Part shown: positions 44,473 through 53,950 of the stretch, in pieces
How the letters are laid out: every line of letters starts with the position of its first letter
How positions within the stretch are numbered: the first letter of the stretch is position 1
NCBI GenBank assembly: GCA_019454145.1
Contig: CP075366.1
Span: 1,591,564 to 1,655,563 of the forward strand
Source of the DNA: Fimbriimonadaceae bacterium
Lineage (GTDB): Bacteria > Armatimonadota > Fimbriimonadia > Fimbriimonadales > Fimbriimonadaceae
Reading direction: 5' to 3'
Length of the DNA stretch: 64,000 bases
Notes under the pieces: model-generated
Told to the model about the DNA's origin: nothing
The model's input: the letters and a program-made list of their open reading frames with translations, nothing else
The model's database searches: none
Made by a program: the position numbers and the translations under genes

Positions 44473-45638
44473 TCGTTTAGTTTTCTCAACGAATTCTTCA
44501 CCGCCGGCTCCATTGATCCCAATGGCCATTGATTCAGATATTGTTGATAAAAGTAAATAGAAGTGTGGCGATCCCCTTGCCGTTCGTGCAGATTTGCCAG
44601 CCTAAACGTGGCAAGTTCTCGGTCGTGATCTGAGCTTTGTCCATTTCTCAAAACCTGATCGTACAAAACAAATGCGATTGAGCCCATGCTTTCTCTTTCG
44701 CATCGCGCGGCGACCGCCATCATTCCGCCGGGATTGAGTTGATAACCCTGGTGGGCTAGGTTGTGAACAACACTTCCCACCGCCCGCAGGTCTCCTTCCA
44801 TTGCAATCCATTTGAAGTGCTTCTTAAAATGCTCTAATGCCTCGATGCTCACGGTTTGATAAGTGAGTTCTGCTCCCATCCACGCCAGGGCAAGATTTGG
44901 ATCTTCCGGTTGCATACGTACTAAATCGTAGAGTTGGTGCGGAGTGAGAGCACTCAAATTCTGATAGTCGGTGAGAGCAGCCTTGGCTTCGCTCACATAG
45001 GCATCGTCGCGCCTTGCCCTCATCAGCAACGGAACAATTACGCCGACAATACAGCCGCCTATGTGAGCAAAGTGGGCGACTCCATCTCCATCACCGACCA
45101 TGCCAATCGTGCCCCAAAAGACATCCATCCCGAAATACAGCAAACCAATCCCCCACATCGGAGCAAGCCAGGTTCCTGCGAACACAATGAAGAACCAATA
45201 GAACACTTTGATCTTCGCAAAAGGAAATAAAAAGAGAGCCGCGCCCATTAACCCCATAATCGCGCCGCTGGCTCCAATCATGGGAACATCCTTGCCAGAA
45301 ACAATTTGCTCCAATGCTGCACTGCCAACTGCCGCTAATGCGTACAGTAGCAAAAACTTTGGGGTCTTTAATCGGCCTTCGACCGCAAATCCGAAGAGGA
45401 ATAGAAACCACATGTTCCCAAGCAAATGAAATGGGTCGGCGTGAAGAAATGCGGCAGTAGTAATGGTGATCGGGCTGAAGTTGCTTCGGCTCACTGCCCA
45501 CTGGTCAACCATTTCTTTGCGGATAAACCCGTAATCTGTTGTGAGAAAGAAAACAATGATATTAAAGGCGATGAGAATAACGCTTGCGGCAGGAAACCGA
45601 TCCGGCGGATTTTTATGACCATACGGGAAAAGAATCAC
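44457..45638 (-). CDS. Rhomboid family intramembrane serine protease with C-terminal repeat region
   Basis: A 393-residue protein. The rhomboid core has six or seven helices with HADPFHLLGNMWFLF, catalytic Ser124 in GASGAIMG and His192 in HFAHIGG. Residues 210-393 are soluble and look helical and TPR-like (LALAWMGAELTYQ, ERQGDRHTSIYFYQQYLNQWP). The tail is longer than usual for bacterial rhomboids and may recruit substrate. It cleaves transmembrane proteins within the membrane. Its 3' end overlaps a hairpin shared with the convergent PEP-CTERM gene. Confidence 0.94.
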   Translation of the reverse strand: MILFPYGHKNPPDRFPAASVILIAFNIIVFFLTTDYGFIRKEMVDQWAVSRSNFSPITITTAAFLHADPFHLLGNMWFLFLFGFAVEGRLKTPKFLLLYALAAVGSAALEQIVSGKDVPMIGASGAIMGLMGAALFLFPFAKIKVFYWFFIVFAGTWLAPMWGIGLLYFGMDVFWGTIGMVGDGDGVAHFAHIGGCIVGVIVPLLMRARRDDAYVSEAKAALTDYQNLSALTPHQLYDLVRMQPEDPNLALAWMGAELTYQTVSIEALEHFKKHFKWIAMEGDLRAVGSVVHNLAHQGYQLNPGGMMAVAARCERESMGSIAFVLYDQVLRNGQSSDHDRELATFRLANLHERQGDRHTSIYFYQQYLNQWPLGSMEPAVKNSLRKLNEMGFR

Positions 45639-45701
45639 GTTTTATTGCCTTACCGAGTATTCATACCTCTGGTTACAAACTTGAAGCAAATAATAATTGC
45701 T

Positions 45702-45732
45702 AAAGAAAAAGCCCCAATCCCTAGTTGAGGCT
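45702..45732 (-). terminator. Minus-strand terminator-like hairpin upstream of the MFS-HEAT gene
   Basis: AGCCCCAA (45710-45717) pairs with TTGAGGCT (45725-45732) with one mismatch; on the minus strand TTTTTCTTT follows. No annotated minus-strand gene lies upstream, so it may block antisense transcription from the MFS gene entering the rhomboid promoter region. Confidence 0.45.
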
Positions 45733-45784
45733 CAGAGAATTCAAGCAACTTCCACCCCCTGAACCGATACACTCACAAAGGTAC

Positions 45785-48112
45785 ATGGCGACCCCGTCAA
45801 GGCTCGAAACCCTCGACACCCTACGTACCGCTAACCGAGACGTAGCGTTCGCCAACGCCTTCGTTACTTTATTTGGAGGCTCACTTATGGTGGGCTTTAT
45901 TAAACATCTGGGCGGCAACGATTTTTGGATCGGTTTATACGGCTCAATTCCTGCTTTGATGGGGCTTGCTCAAATCCCCGGAGCCGCACTTGGGCGAGGT
46001 CAAGCCAGCTTCAAAAAATATGTTCGCAAAGGCGGACTTGCTTGGCGGCTTCTTTACTTTCCGTTGATTCTGCTTCCTCTGATAGCGTTGCCGAACGACA
46101 TCCGCCTTTTCCTGCTCATCGCATTGCTCGGTTTGGCCGGATTCGCCACTAACCTAGTTGGTCCAACTTACACGGAATGGATAGGGCGTATTGTTCCAGA
46201 AAGATCAAGAGGTTGGTATTTCAGCCAGCGAACAATGATCGCGACGATTGTCGGGATGATCGTTGGTCTGATTGGGGCACGGCTCCTTGACTATTACAAA
46301 GGCATAGAGAACGAATCAGTTGGCTTTGCACTCATTTTTGGACTTGGTTGGCTCTGCGCGATGATCAGCCAGTACTTTTATGAACGGATGGCGGATACCA
46401 CACGGGACGACGTCATAAAGCCATCGCTAAAAAGCACAGTTGAAGTCATCAAACAACCGTTGCGCGATCCGAACTTCCGGCAAATCATGTGGTTTGTTGT
46501 GATCTTCACCGCCAGCCAAGGGTTCGCAGGAAACCTCTTTGCTGCGTTTGCTTTAGAAAGCCTGAAAATGGACTTTCTTCCATTGCAACTCACGGGTGTG
46601 GCCCATGCTCTTGGCACGATTATCAGCGTACGCATGTGGGGCTTTCTGGCCGACCGATACGGCAACAAGCCGTTGTTATTGCTTCTTTCTATCGGCGTGA
46701 GTTTTACTCCTTTGGTTTGGGTCGCGTGCCCTCCCGGTGAGCAATACCTGGTGCGCAACACCATTGTTTTATTCCTCGGTCACATCTTTAACGGATTCGT
46801 CTGGTCGGGTGTAGGTGTGGTTCAAATGAATCTATATCTCTCCACTTCCACGCCAGAAAACCGCGCTAACTACCTTGCCTCCGCATTGACGATTGCCTCG
46901 CTGGCGCTAGCTATTTCACCGTTGTTTGGAAGCACCATGCTTTCGGCTCTACGCATTCCTTTCGCCGCTGATCATGCATATAAGATTGTGTTTCTTACCG
47001 TAACGCTAATGCGGATTATCGCGGTGTTTGTGCTCCGCCCGGTCAAAGAACACGGTTCTACCGACTTCAGTGAGACCATGCGTCAACTGACAAAAATTAC
47101 CCCTCGGTCAGTCGCCGCTTTGCGCGCTATGCGACGAGGCACCAACGAACAAACTCGCGAAAGCGCAATTCGGAGCATGGGGCAAAGCCAAATGAGCTTG
47201 GCTTCAAACGAACTGGAGATGGCTCTGGTTGACCCTGCACCAAAAATCCGGCGAGAAGCCTCACGAGCACTTGGACACCTACGCTCAGAAACTGCCGCCG
47301 CCGCTTTGGTCAAACATGTCACTAATCATCCAGAGTTAGTAGAGGAAGAAACTCTAGAAGCTCTCGGCGACTGCGGTCAAGCACTTGCCGCCCAAATCTT
47401 GACCCAGTATCTAACCGACCCAAGGTCGCAGTTACGTCGCGCCGCCGCTAAAGCTCTGGGAAGACTTCAAGACCCTCAATCTGTTGGCGCGTTGCGTAAT
47501 GTTGTCAACCAACCAGGCGACCCTGATCTCCGCCGCGCCGCTTTACAGGCACTTAGGAACTTAGAAGCAACTGATCCCGAGCTATACGCTGATGCTTTGC
47601 TTGATCAGCACCCGAGCGTGAGAATCGCCGCCGCCGAAGCGATTAGCGAACTCCACATCACCGAACTGGCACCCAACCTTCGCCACTCGCTCGAATGGTT
47701 CCAAGATGAGGGTGCAAGCGAAGTCGCCTATTCATTGGGCAGTGTTGGAGTCGCTTCCGACCTTCCTTATATATTGCAAGCCGCTAACCAAGCCGTTGGG
47801 CAGACAAAAATCCGACGGTGCCTGCTTGGAGCGGCTAAGCTGTTCGGACTTGATACGGATTACTACCGTCTCATCGCACTGGACGAGGTTTCGCGCGATA
47901 CAGAACTGCTCAAGAAATATCGAAACATCAGTCGCAAAGATAAGCACTTCTCCGCCGCTCTCTCAGCTTATTCGTCTGGAGAAGAATCTCAAGCTTTAGT
48001 TCATTTATCTGAGGCAGATCCTAACAACTTCACAGCATGGGCGGAGTACTCCGTGCCAGAATCATTCCTAGTTGCCGCTCACTTGTATAGCAAGCTGCAC
48101 GAGCGACACTAG
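45785..48112 (+). CDS. MFS transporter fused to HEAT repeats
   Basis: About 775 residues from the ATG at 45785; an in-frame start 20 codons earlier is possible. Residues 1-430 are an MFS-like transporter with about 12 helices (FWIGLYGSIPALMGLAQIPG, RSRGWYFSQRTMIATIVGM, LADRYGNKPLLLL). Residues 440-690 are tandem HEAT/PBS-lyase-like repeats of about 30 residues (ESAIRSMGQSQMSLASNELE, APKIRREASRALGHLRSETA, RRAAAKALGRLQDPQSVGAL). The repeats probably sit in the cytosol and bind a partner. It is followed after nine bases by the cyclase gene. Substrate unknown. Confidence 0.9.
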   Translation: MATPSRLETLDTLRTANRDVAFANAFVTLFGGSLMVGFIKHLGGNDFWIGLYGSIPALMGLAQIPGAALGRGQASFKKYVRKGGLAWRLLYFPLILLPLIALPNDIRLFLLIALLGLAGFATNLVGPTYTEWIGRIVPERSRGWYFSQRTMIATIVGMIVGLIGARLLDYYKGIENESVGFALIFGLGWLCAMISQYFYERMADTTRDDVIKPSLKSTVEVIKQPLRDPNFRQIMWFVVIFTASQGFAGNLFAAFALESLKMDFLPLQLTGVAHALGTIISVRMWGFLADRYGNKPLLLLLSIGVSFTPLVWVACPPGEQYLVRNTIVLFLGHIFNGFVWSGVGVVQMNLYLSTSTPENRANYLASALTIASLALAISPLFGSTMLSALRIPFAADHAYKIVFLTVTLMRIIAVFVLRPVKEHGSTDFSETMRQLTKITPRSVAALRAMRRGTNEQTRESAIRSMGQSQMSLASNELEMALVDPAPKIRREASRALGHLRSETAAAALVKHVTNHPELVEEETLEALGDCGQALAAQILTQYLTDPRSQLRRAAAKALGRLQDPQSVGALRNVVNQPGDPDLRRAALQALRNLEATDPELYADALLDQHPSVRIAAAEAISELHITELAPNLRHSLEWFQDEGASEVAYSLGSVGVASDLPYILQAANQAVGQTKIRRCLLGAAKLFGLDTDYYRLIALDEVSRDTELLKKYRNISRKDKHFSAALSAYSSGEESQALVHLSEADPNNFTAWAEYSVPESFLVAAHLYSKLHERH

Positions 48113-48121
48113 AACTATTTG

Positions 48122-50251
48122 ATGACCTGGTCTTTCCGTACCGCCCTCCTCGTTCGTATCACCATCGTTCTACTTAGTGCGCTGGGGGTTGCTGGGTTCT
48201 ATACGAGTTGGCGAGTTGGGCAAACGGCAAACGAACTTTCCAACCGCGTCATCAGCCAAACCAGCCGGATCATTGATCAACGAGTCATTGCTCTGCTGGA
48301 CGACACAGAGGGGCAAGCACGAGCGGTTGCGGGGATCACTCGCCCAACCTTTGCGGGCGATCGCAATGAACCAGTCGACTCCCGTTCTTTTCCACTTTTA
48401 GCCGCACAAGTTGTTGAAATCCTACGCGTAAATCCAGAGTTTGCCGCTATATCTATTACGCTCGATCGGAGCGGTGAATATGTCCAAGTGGGCCAAGCTC
48501 GAGCCGGCGGATTTAACATCCAAACCACCCAGCTCATTGCCGATGGCAAACGAGTCAAAAAAGATTGGGTGCCGTTTGGTAACCGCCTCAGCGAAATCAA
48601 GCAGGATACAGACTGGAAATTCGATCCTCGCACTCAGGCGAGCTACGCCAAAACCAAAAAACTGAATGTGGTCACTTGGTCCACCGCCGACGTTCTGCAA
48701 AATCTGAATTCTGGCCCAGCTTTAGGAACCACCTGCTCAGCTCCTATTGTTTCGACCGAAGGAGAGTTTTTAGGGGTTGTTTCAATCTCGCTTACTCTCA
48801 CCGATTTGTCTAAGTTTTTAAAGACAATTCGTATCAGTCCGAACGGATCAACAACTCTTTTTGAGGTCACAGCTAGCACAACAAAAATCATCGCTGATCC
48901 AGAGCCAGACCGCTTGATGACTTCCGATGGAACCGGGCCACGGTTGGTTGCTATCAGCGAAATACAAGACCAGAGGCTTCAAAGAGTTGCCCACGAGGTA
49001 GAAACCCTCCCCAAATTTCAGACTGCAGAGTCTAGACTAGCTCAGTTCAAACAGGCAGGGGAAACTTATTTCACGGGCATGACGCGTATTAGCGGCTCTC
49101 AACGTCCGCCTTGGATTCTGTCGGTAACCGTTCCTCAATCCGACTTTTTGAACTGGTCTCGCGAGACCACCTTGTTCTTCCTCAGTTTCACCGCTCTTGC
49201 CTTGGCGGTCGGCGCGATAGTCGCACTTTTGCTTGCAGACCGGGTCGTCAAACCACTGCAAATGCTCGCAAGGGAAACCGCGAAAATCAAAGCATTTGAT
49301 TGGAATGAAGGCAAACCGAAAATTGTCGGAATCACCGAAATAGACGACCTCTCTCGATCATTTGAAACCTTGAAAGCGGGTCTGCGCTCAATGGAAAAGC
49401 TTGTTCCGGCTGACTACGCCCGATCTTTGATCGCTAGCGGGCAGGAAGCTAAACTGGGTGGCCAGCGAAGGCACATTACAACCTATTTCGGCGACATTAT
49501 CGGATTCACACGGCTCAGTCACGAACTCCCTCCAGAAGAATTAGTTGAAGTTCTAGCTGAATATTTGGACGTTTTGAGTAACGTAGTGTTAGAAAGTGGT
49601 GGAACTTTGGATAAATTCAATGGTGACGACGTTATGGCTTTTTGGGGGGCACCAACAATCACCGCCGATCATGCAACCTCAGCCGTTCGTTCAGCCCTGA
49701 CATCAATCAAAGCGTTGAACGAACTCCACAAAGAACTTGCCGACCGTGACCATCCAATCCTTTCTGCTAGCTTTGGAATCGCAACCGGGGACGTAATCGT
49801 TGGCAATGTCGGTAGTAAAAAGCGCATGACTTATACCGTCATCGGCGATAGCGTCAACCTTGCCAGCCGCTTGCAAGGATTGAATAAATTTTATCAGACC
49901 AACATTCTTGCCAGCGAAGAAACCATGCAGGAAACTGGCGACAACTTTATCTGGCGCCACGTGGATACGGTGGCGGTGTTTGGTCGCTTAGAACCAGAAC
50001 CAGTTTATCAGCCACTTTGCAGTTCCACTGAACCAGATGAAGTCCTCAAAAAGATGGCTGATCTCAGTAATCGTGCAATCGAACTCTTTCAGAATCGACA
50101 ATTCTTGGAAGCCGCGACCTTGTACGAGGAAATTTTAGAGAACCACCCGCAAGATGGCCCTGCCGCTGTACTCCATGCACGGTGTATTCGCTTTAACGAC
50201 AACCCTCCCGCAGAAGATTGGGATGGAAGTTTCCATATGACGTTAAAATAA
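48122..50251 (+). CDS. Membrane-bound class III adenylate/guanylate cyclase with extracellular sensor
   Basis: About 709 residues. A first membrane helix (RITIVLLSALGVAGF), a periplasmic domain of about 310 residues with a dCACHE-like look, a second helix (LFFLSFTALALAVGAIVALLL), a HAMP-like linker (RVVKPLQMLARETAKI), then the class III catalytic domain with YFGDIIGFT (metal Asp near 457), FNGDDVMAFWG (second Asp near 502), and VIGDSVNLASRLQG (Asn and Arg for the transition state). A short helical end follows. The nucleotide product (cAMP or cGMP) cannot be decided from the visible residues. It lies in one operon with MFS-HEAT and GH172 genes. Confidence 0.93.
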   Translation: MTWSFRTALLVRITIVLLSALGVAGFYTSWRVGQTANELSNRVISQTSRIIDQRVIALLDDTEGQARAVAGITRPTFAGDRNEPVDSRSFPLLAAQVVEILRVNPEFAAISITLDRSGEYVQVGQARAGGFNIQTTQLIADGKRVKKDWVPFGNRLSEIKQDTDWKFDPRTQASYAKTKKLNVVTWSTADVLQNLNSGPALGTTCSAPIVSTEGEFLGVVSISLTLTDLSKFLKTIRISPNGSTTLFEVTASTTKIIADPEPDRLMTSDGTGPRLVAISEIQDQRLQRVAHEVETLPKFQTAESRLAQFKQAGETYFTGMTRISGSQRPPWILSVTVPQSDFLNWSRETTLFFLSFTALALAVGAIVALLLADRVVKPLQMLARETAKIKAFDWNEGKPKIVGITEIDDLSRSFETLKAGLRSMEKLVPADYARSLIASGQEAKLGGQRRHITTYFGDIIGFTRLSHELPPEELVEVLAEYLDVLSNVVLESGGTLDKFNGDDVMAFWGAPTITADHATSAVRSALTSIKALNELHKELADRDHPILSASFGIATGDVIVGNVGSKKRMTYTVIGDSVNLASRLQGLNKFYQTNILASEETMQETGDNFIWRHVDTVAVFGRLEPEPVYQPLCSSTEPDEVLKKMADLSNRAIELFQNRQFLEAATLYEEILENHPQDGPAAVLHARCIRFNDNPPAEDWDGSFHMTLK

Positions 50252-50258
50252 GGCCGTC

Positions 50259-51383
50259 ATGTCGGATTGGCGCTCGCTTACTCAACTCACATCTGGAATT
50301 TCATGCCGGAACTCCAGTTACGACCGCACGGGCGGTAACGATGATTATGTGAGCTTTGGCCCGGGTGAAACCTACACGATATTGGAAGCAGATGGAACGG
50401 GCGTCATTCAGCATATTTGGATTACGATAGACTGCCGCGAACCCCATTGGCGGAAGAATCTCGTTATTCGCGCCTACTGGGACGGGCAAGAACACCCCAG
50501 TGTGGAATCGCCTATCGGTGATTTTTTCGGCAATGGATGGGGTGAGTTCTACAATTTCTCAACTCCGTTTCTCGCCTGTGCTCCGAGGCAAGGAAGAGCT
50601 ATGGTTTGTTACTTCCCTATGCCGTTTGCAAATGGGGCAAGGATCACGATTGAAAATCAGGGAGAGATGGCAGTTGAGCGGCTTTACTATTACGTAGATT
50701 ATGAGAAGCTAGATTCCTTGCCCGCAAATACTGCTTACTTTCATGCTTGGTACAACCAAGAACTCACTACTCCCGAGAACGCAGAGCGAGACGAAAATGA
50801 ATGGTTTCTTCTCCGACCGTATGGAAAAAATCCGGGAGACGCCAATAACTATCTGATTCTAAACGCAGAGGGCCAAGGGCATTTTATGGGGATGAACTAT
50901 TACGTTGGCAACCCTGGCCCAATGTGGTACGGAGAAGGCGACGACATGTTCATGATTGATGGCCAAGCATGGCCCGGTCTGCATGGCACCGGCACCGAAG
51001 ATTATTTCAATACTTCTTGGTCGCCGGATGAGCGGTTCGATCATCCCGCTTTTGGATTAGCAAGAATTCCCGGCATTGATAACAACGAGCCTCGGTTTGG
51101 ATGGATGGGCCGCACTCACTGCTACCGGTTCCATCAGCACGATCCGATTCGCTTCCAAAAATCTCTCCGGGCCAGTATTGAACACGGCCACGACAACTGC
51201 CTTACATTAGAACTTGCAACCGTGGCTTATTGGTATCAAAGTTTGCCGACTAAGCCATTTCCATCACTGGCACCAAAAGAAGCTAGGATTCCTCGCCCCA
51301 TTCCAAGTGCATCCGACGTTCACCGGTGGCGTGATGCATTTATGAAGCAACGTGGCGGAACAGTTTGGGGAAGCGAGTCGTAG
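50259..51383 (+). CDS. DUF2961 / GH172-family protein
   Basis: A 374-residue protein matching DUF2961, a double jelly-roll family now classed as GH172 (fructo- and arabinofuranosidase-like). Recognisable segments are GVIQHIWITIDC, SPIGDFFGNGWGE, MPFANGARITIENQG, YYVDYEKLDSLP, FMIDGQAWPGLHGTGTEDYFNTSW and GRTHCYRFH. No signal peptide is seen, so it may act on imported sugars, consistent with the transporter encoded two genes upstream. The gene starts seven bases after the cyclase stop. Confidence 0.9.
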   Translation: MSDWRSLTQLTSGISCRNSSYDRTGGNDDYVSFGPGETYTILEADGTGVIQHIWITIDCREPHWRKNLVIRAYWDGQEHPSVESPIGDFFGNGWGEFYNFSTPFLACAPRQGRAMVCYFPMPFANGARITIENQGEMAVERLYYYVDYEKLDSLPANTAYFHAWYNQELTTPENAERDENEWFLLRPYGKNPGDANNYLILNAEGQGHFMGMNYYVGNPGPMWYGEGDDMFMIDGQAWPGLHGTGTEDYFNTSWSPDERFDHPAFGLARIPGIDNNEPRFGWMGRTHCYRFHQHDPIRFQKSLRASIEHGHDNCLTLELATVAYWYQSLPTKPFPSLAPKEARIPRPIPSASDVHRWRDAFMKQRGGTVWGSES

Positions 51384-51499
51384 GCTACTAAATATTCGCT
51401 GTATTCCCCATAGCTACACCGTGCGCCAGAGCTATTGAAAAATAATAGAGACTGGGGCTAAAAATCACGGTACTGCCTTCAAATCCTTTTGCATTGGCT

Positions 51500-51514
51500 T
51501 GGCTGAATCAGCCA
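51500..51514. promoter_or_regulatory. 15-bp palindrome upstream of purN
   Basis: TGGCTGA-a-TCAGCCA is a perfect palindrome 13 bases before the purN ATG. It could be an operator or a hairpin in the leader. It does not match the E. coli PurR box. No Shine-Dalgarno was seen. Confidence 0.4.
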
Positions 51515-51527
51515 CACTGATTTTCAC

Positions 51528-52109
51528 ATGGAACCAAGAATCGCAATCCTTACGGGATCAAAGGGTCGAGGTTCCAACATGGTGGCGATCATCAAAGCCA
51601 GCCAATCGGGAATGATTCCTGCACCAGTTGCGGTGGTCATCGCGCCGCGAGAAAACACCCCCGCCGCAGAAGTCGCTCAAGAATTAGGAATTAACACCGA
51701 GGTTTGTTCACCAAAAGAAGATAACTACGCAGATTCTCTCCTTCAAGTTCTGAAATCAAACCAAGTCACTTTGATTTGTCTAGCTGGCTACATGACCCTT
51801 CTGCCACTAGAAGTGCTGAACGCTTATCCAAACCGCGTTCTGAACGTGCACCCCGCCTTACTCCCGAAGTTTGGCGGCAAAGGAATGTACGGCCACTTTG
51901 TTCACGAAGCTGTATTAGCGGCAAAAGAAACGGTCTCTGGTTGTTCTGTGCATTACGTCACCGAACATTACGACGAAGGTGCAGTGATTCATCAGCGATC
52001 TTGCCCAGTGTTCCCAGATGACACAACCGAAAGATTAGCTGGTCGCGTATTAGAGCAAGAACACATCGCATATCCCGAAGCGATTAACATTGTATTGCGT
52101 CAACCATGA
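51528..52109 (+). CDS. purN: Phosphoribosylglycinamide formyltransferase
   Basis: A 193-residue GAR transformylase. Diagnostic parts are RIAILTGSKGRGSN at the start, the LAGYMTLL stretch, the catalytic NVHPALLPKFGGKGMYG with His after Asn, and HYDEGAVIHQ with the conserved Asp. It transfers the formyl group of 10-formyltetrahydrofolate to GAR, the third step of purine synthesis. No other pur gene is in the window. The next gene overlaps it by four bases. Confidence 0.95.
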   Translation: MEPRIAILTGSKGRGSNMVAIIKASQSGMIPAPVAVVIAPRENTPAAEVAQELGINTEVCSPKEDNYADSLLQVLKSNQVTLICLAGYMTLLPLEVLNAYPNRVLNVHPALLPKFGGKGMYGHFVHEAVLAAKETVSGCSVHYVTEHYDEGAVIHQRSCPVFPDDTTERLAGRVLEQEHIAYPEAINIVLRQP

Positions 52110-52786
52110 GCCGACACTCAACAACCCTGCGTATTCTTTATCCCGGATTGAAAGCTGTTTTCTGGGGGTTGTTTGCTCTGTTTCTTGCTCCGATGAGAAA
52201 GCGAAACTCGAAGAACGTTCCAAAGACCGGGCCGCTTCTGATTCTTGCCAACCATATCAGCAACACCGATCCTATTCTGGTGCAGTATTCCTGCCCGCGG
52301 ATGATCCACTTTATGGCCCGGCGTGAGTTATTTGATTGGAAAGTGCTTGGCCCGTTCCTCAAATGGTGGCGAGCATTTCCGGTCACTCAGTCTGCCGCTG
52401 ATACCCAAGCGATACGGCGAGCAATCGAGTTACTCGAAGAAGGCAATGCCGTATGTATATTCCCTGAGGGGCAACTTTCTCCAGATGGCAAGCTAATTGA
52501 ACTCCTCCCTGGCGCGCACCTGATCATTCGGCGCACGGGTGTTCATTGCATTTGTGTGGGATTGCAAGGCACAAATAAGCTAATGCCTCATCCTAAACTC
52601 ACACCTCAGATCGCGGCGAGCTGGCTTACTGCGACTTGGGGCAAGCCAAAGTATTTCGATAAATCCACCTCACGCGAAGACTTTGTGAAATGGATTGAAT
52701 CGGAATTGTTAACTCTTAGCGGGCAACCACAAAAAAGTAGCGATGGGATTCAAACCATCGCCACTCAAGAATCCTCCGAAAACTGA
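52106..52786 (+). CDS. 1-acyl-sn-glycerol-3-phosphate acyltransferase (PlsC family)
   Basis: A 226-residue acyltransferase with motif I NHISNTDP (H-x4-D), motif III FPEGQLSPDG, and an amphipathic N-terminus that probably associates with the membrane. It would acylate lysophosphatidic acid in phospholipid synthesis. Its start overlaps the purN stop by an ATGA, so it is co-translated. It ends one base before the stop of the convergent cytochrome oxidase subunit IV gene. Confidence 0.92.
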   Translation: MSRHSTTLRILYPGLKAVFWGLFALFLAPMRKRNSKNVPKTGPLLILANHISNTDPILVQYSCPRMIHFMARRELFDWKVLGPFLKWWRAFPVTQSAADTQAIRRAIELLEEGNAVCIFPEGQLSPDGKLIELLPGAHLIIRRTGVHCICVGLQGTNKLMPHPKLTPQIAASWLTATWGKPKYFDKSTSREDFVKWIESELLTLSGQPQKSSDGIQTIATQESSEN

Positions 52787-53200
52787 TTATTCCGGATTCT
52801 TCACCGTATCGCGCGGCAGAGCCGAGCTTGGAACTTTTTCCCAGCCGACAACTGGCTCCATCGGGCGGGAAACGTAGTCGGCCATCATCACAAACAGGAC
52901 GAAGAACCAAACGAATCCGCCAATTGCAAAGATTTTCACTAGCCTCGTTCCCATCTTCACTCCCATGAAGTAAGTCACAACCAAGTACGCCTTGAAAACG
53001 GCAATTCCCAACGCAAGCGACTGCATGAAAAACGTGTTTTCCAGCAAACTCTTGACCGGAAGGAAGAACGCCGCCCAAATGGTGAGAGCCATGCCACCCA
53101 GCAATAGACCGAAGATCAAAAAGATCGTCTTTTGAGGCAGGATGTGGTGAGCATGTGCTCCCCCGGCCGTGTATTCGTGATGTCCGTGATCTGCTGCCAT
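52787..53200 (-). CDS. ctaF: Cytochrome c oxidase subunit IV-like protein
   Basis: A 137-residue membrane protein with three helices of the prokaryotic COX4 type (TIFLIFGLLLGGMALTIWAA, MQSLALGIAVFKAYLVVTYFMGV, FAIGGFVWFFVLFVMMADYVS). The His-rich N-terminus (ADHGHHEYTAGGAHAHH) is frequent in this family. It is the last gene of the respiratory cluster, three bases after subunit III. Role: small assembly or stability subunit of the oxidase. Confidence 0.88.
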   Translation of the reverse strand: MAADHGHHEYTAGGAHAHHILPQKTIFLIFGLLLGGMALTIWAAFFLPVKSLLENTFFMQSLALGIAVFKAYLVVTYFMGVKMGTRLVKIFAIGGFVWFFVLFVMMADYVSRPMEPVVGWEKVPSSALPRDTVKNPE

Positions 53201-53203
53201 GGT

Positions 53204-53950
53204 TTATTTCGGGATGAGGTAGTAGAGCGGATACAGGAATATCCACACAAGGTCGACAAAGTGCCAGTAAAGCCCCACCATTTCGGTGGGAACGTAATCT
53301 GTTATGAGTGACGATTTGATCTTGATCAGAATCATCAACGCGGTGAAGCAGATGATTCCGATGATGACGTGCAAACCGTGCAAGCCAGTCATGGTGAAGT
53401 AGATGCTAAAGAACAGCCTCGCCCTTTGTGGATTGCCATGCTGTTCCTTCTTTTCTACTTGTAGAACCGATGGAAGCATCTTGTCCCACTTGCTTTCGAC
53501 ATGATGCTCCTCCTCGCCTTCTACATGACCGTATTGGAAGTGATGGTTGGGCAGGAGATTGTGATCAATCTTTGCTCCGTATTCAAATGTCTTCACAGCA
53601 AGGAATCCAAAAGCGCACAGAATGGTTGCGAATAAACATCGCATCTGTAGCTTCGTATTCCCTTTCTGGGCGAAGTGAACCGCCAATGCCACTGTGAACG
53701 AACTTGTAAGAAGAATGAGCGTGTTTAAGCCGCCCATTTTCCAGTTCAGTTGTTCATGCACAAGGTAGAAGTCGTCGTGGAACTTCCATCGGTACAGCGT
53801 GTAGATGAGGAACAGCGCGCCAAAGAACATGACTTCCGTGACGAGGAATGACCACATTCCAACAAGATAGGTTTCCTGTTGCTGTTCAATATCCTCGTAC
53901 TGGAAATAAACCTCTGGGCCATCAGTTTCTTTTGTGTGAGAATGGCTCAT
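53204..53950 (-). CDS. ctaE: Cytochrome c oxidase subunit III
   Basis: A 248-residue subunit. Hydrophobic segments fit five helices, with the family motif [21 protein letters not shown] near residue 33 and a late [15 protein letters not shown] and [18 protein letters not shown]. Subunit III stabilises the core and proton pathway. An insertion around residues 130-170 is charged and soluble ([17 protein letters not shown]). Its start overlaps the subunit I stop by four bases. Confidence 0.95.
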   Translation of the reverse strand: MSHSHTKETDGPEVYFQYEDIEQQQETYLVGMWSFLVTEVMFFGALFLIYTLYRWKFHDDFYLVHEQLNWKMGGLNTLILLTSSFTVALAVHFAQKGNTKLQMRCLFATILCAFGFLAVKTFEYGAKIDHNLLPNHHFQYGHVEGEEEHHVESKWDKMLPSVLQVEKKEQHGNPQRARLFFSIYFTMTGLHGLHVIIGIICFTALMILIKIKSSLITDYVPTEMVGLYWHFVDLVWIFLYPLYYLIPK

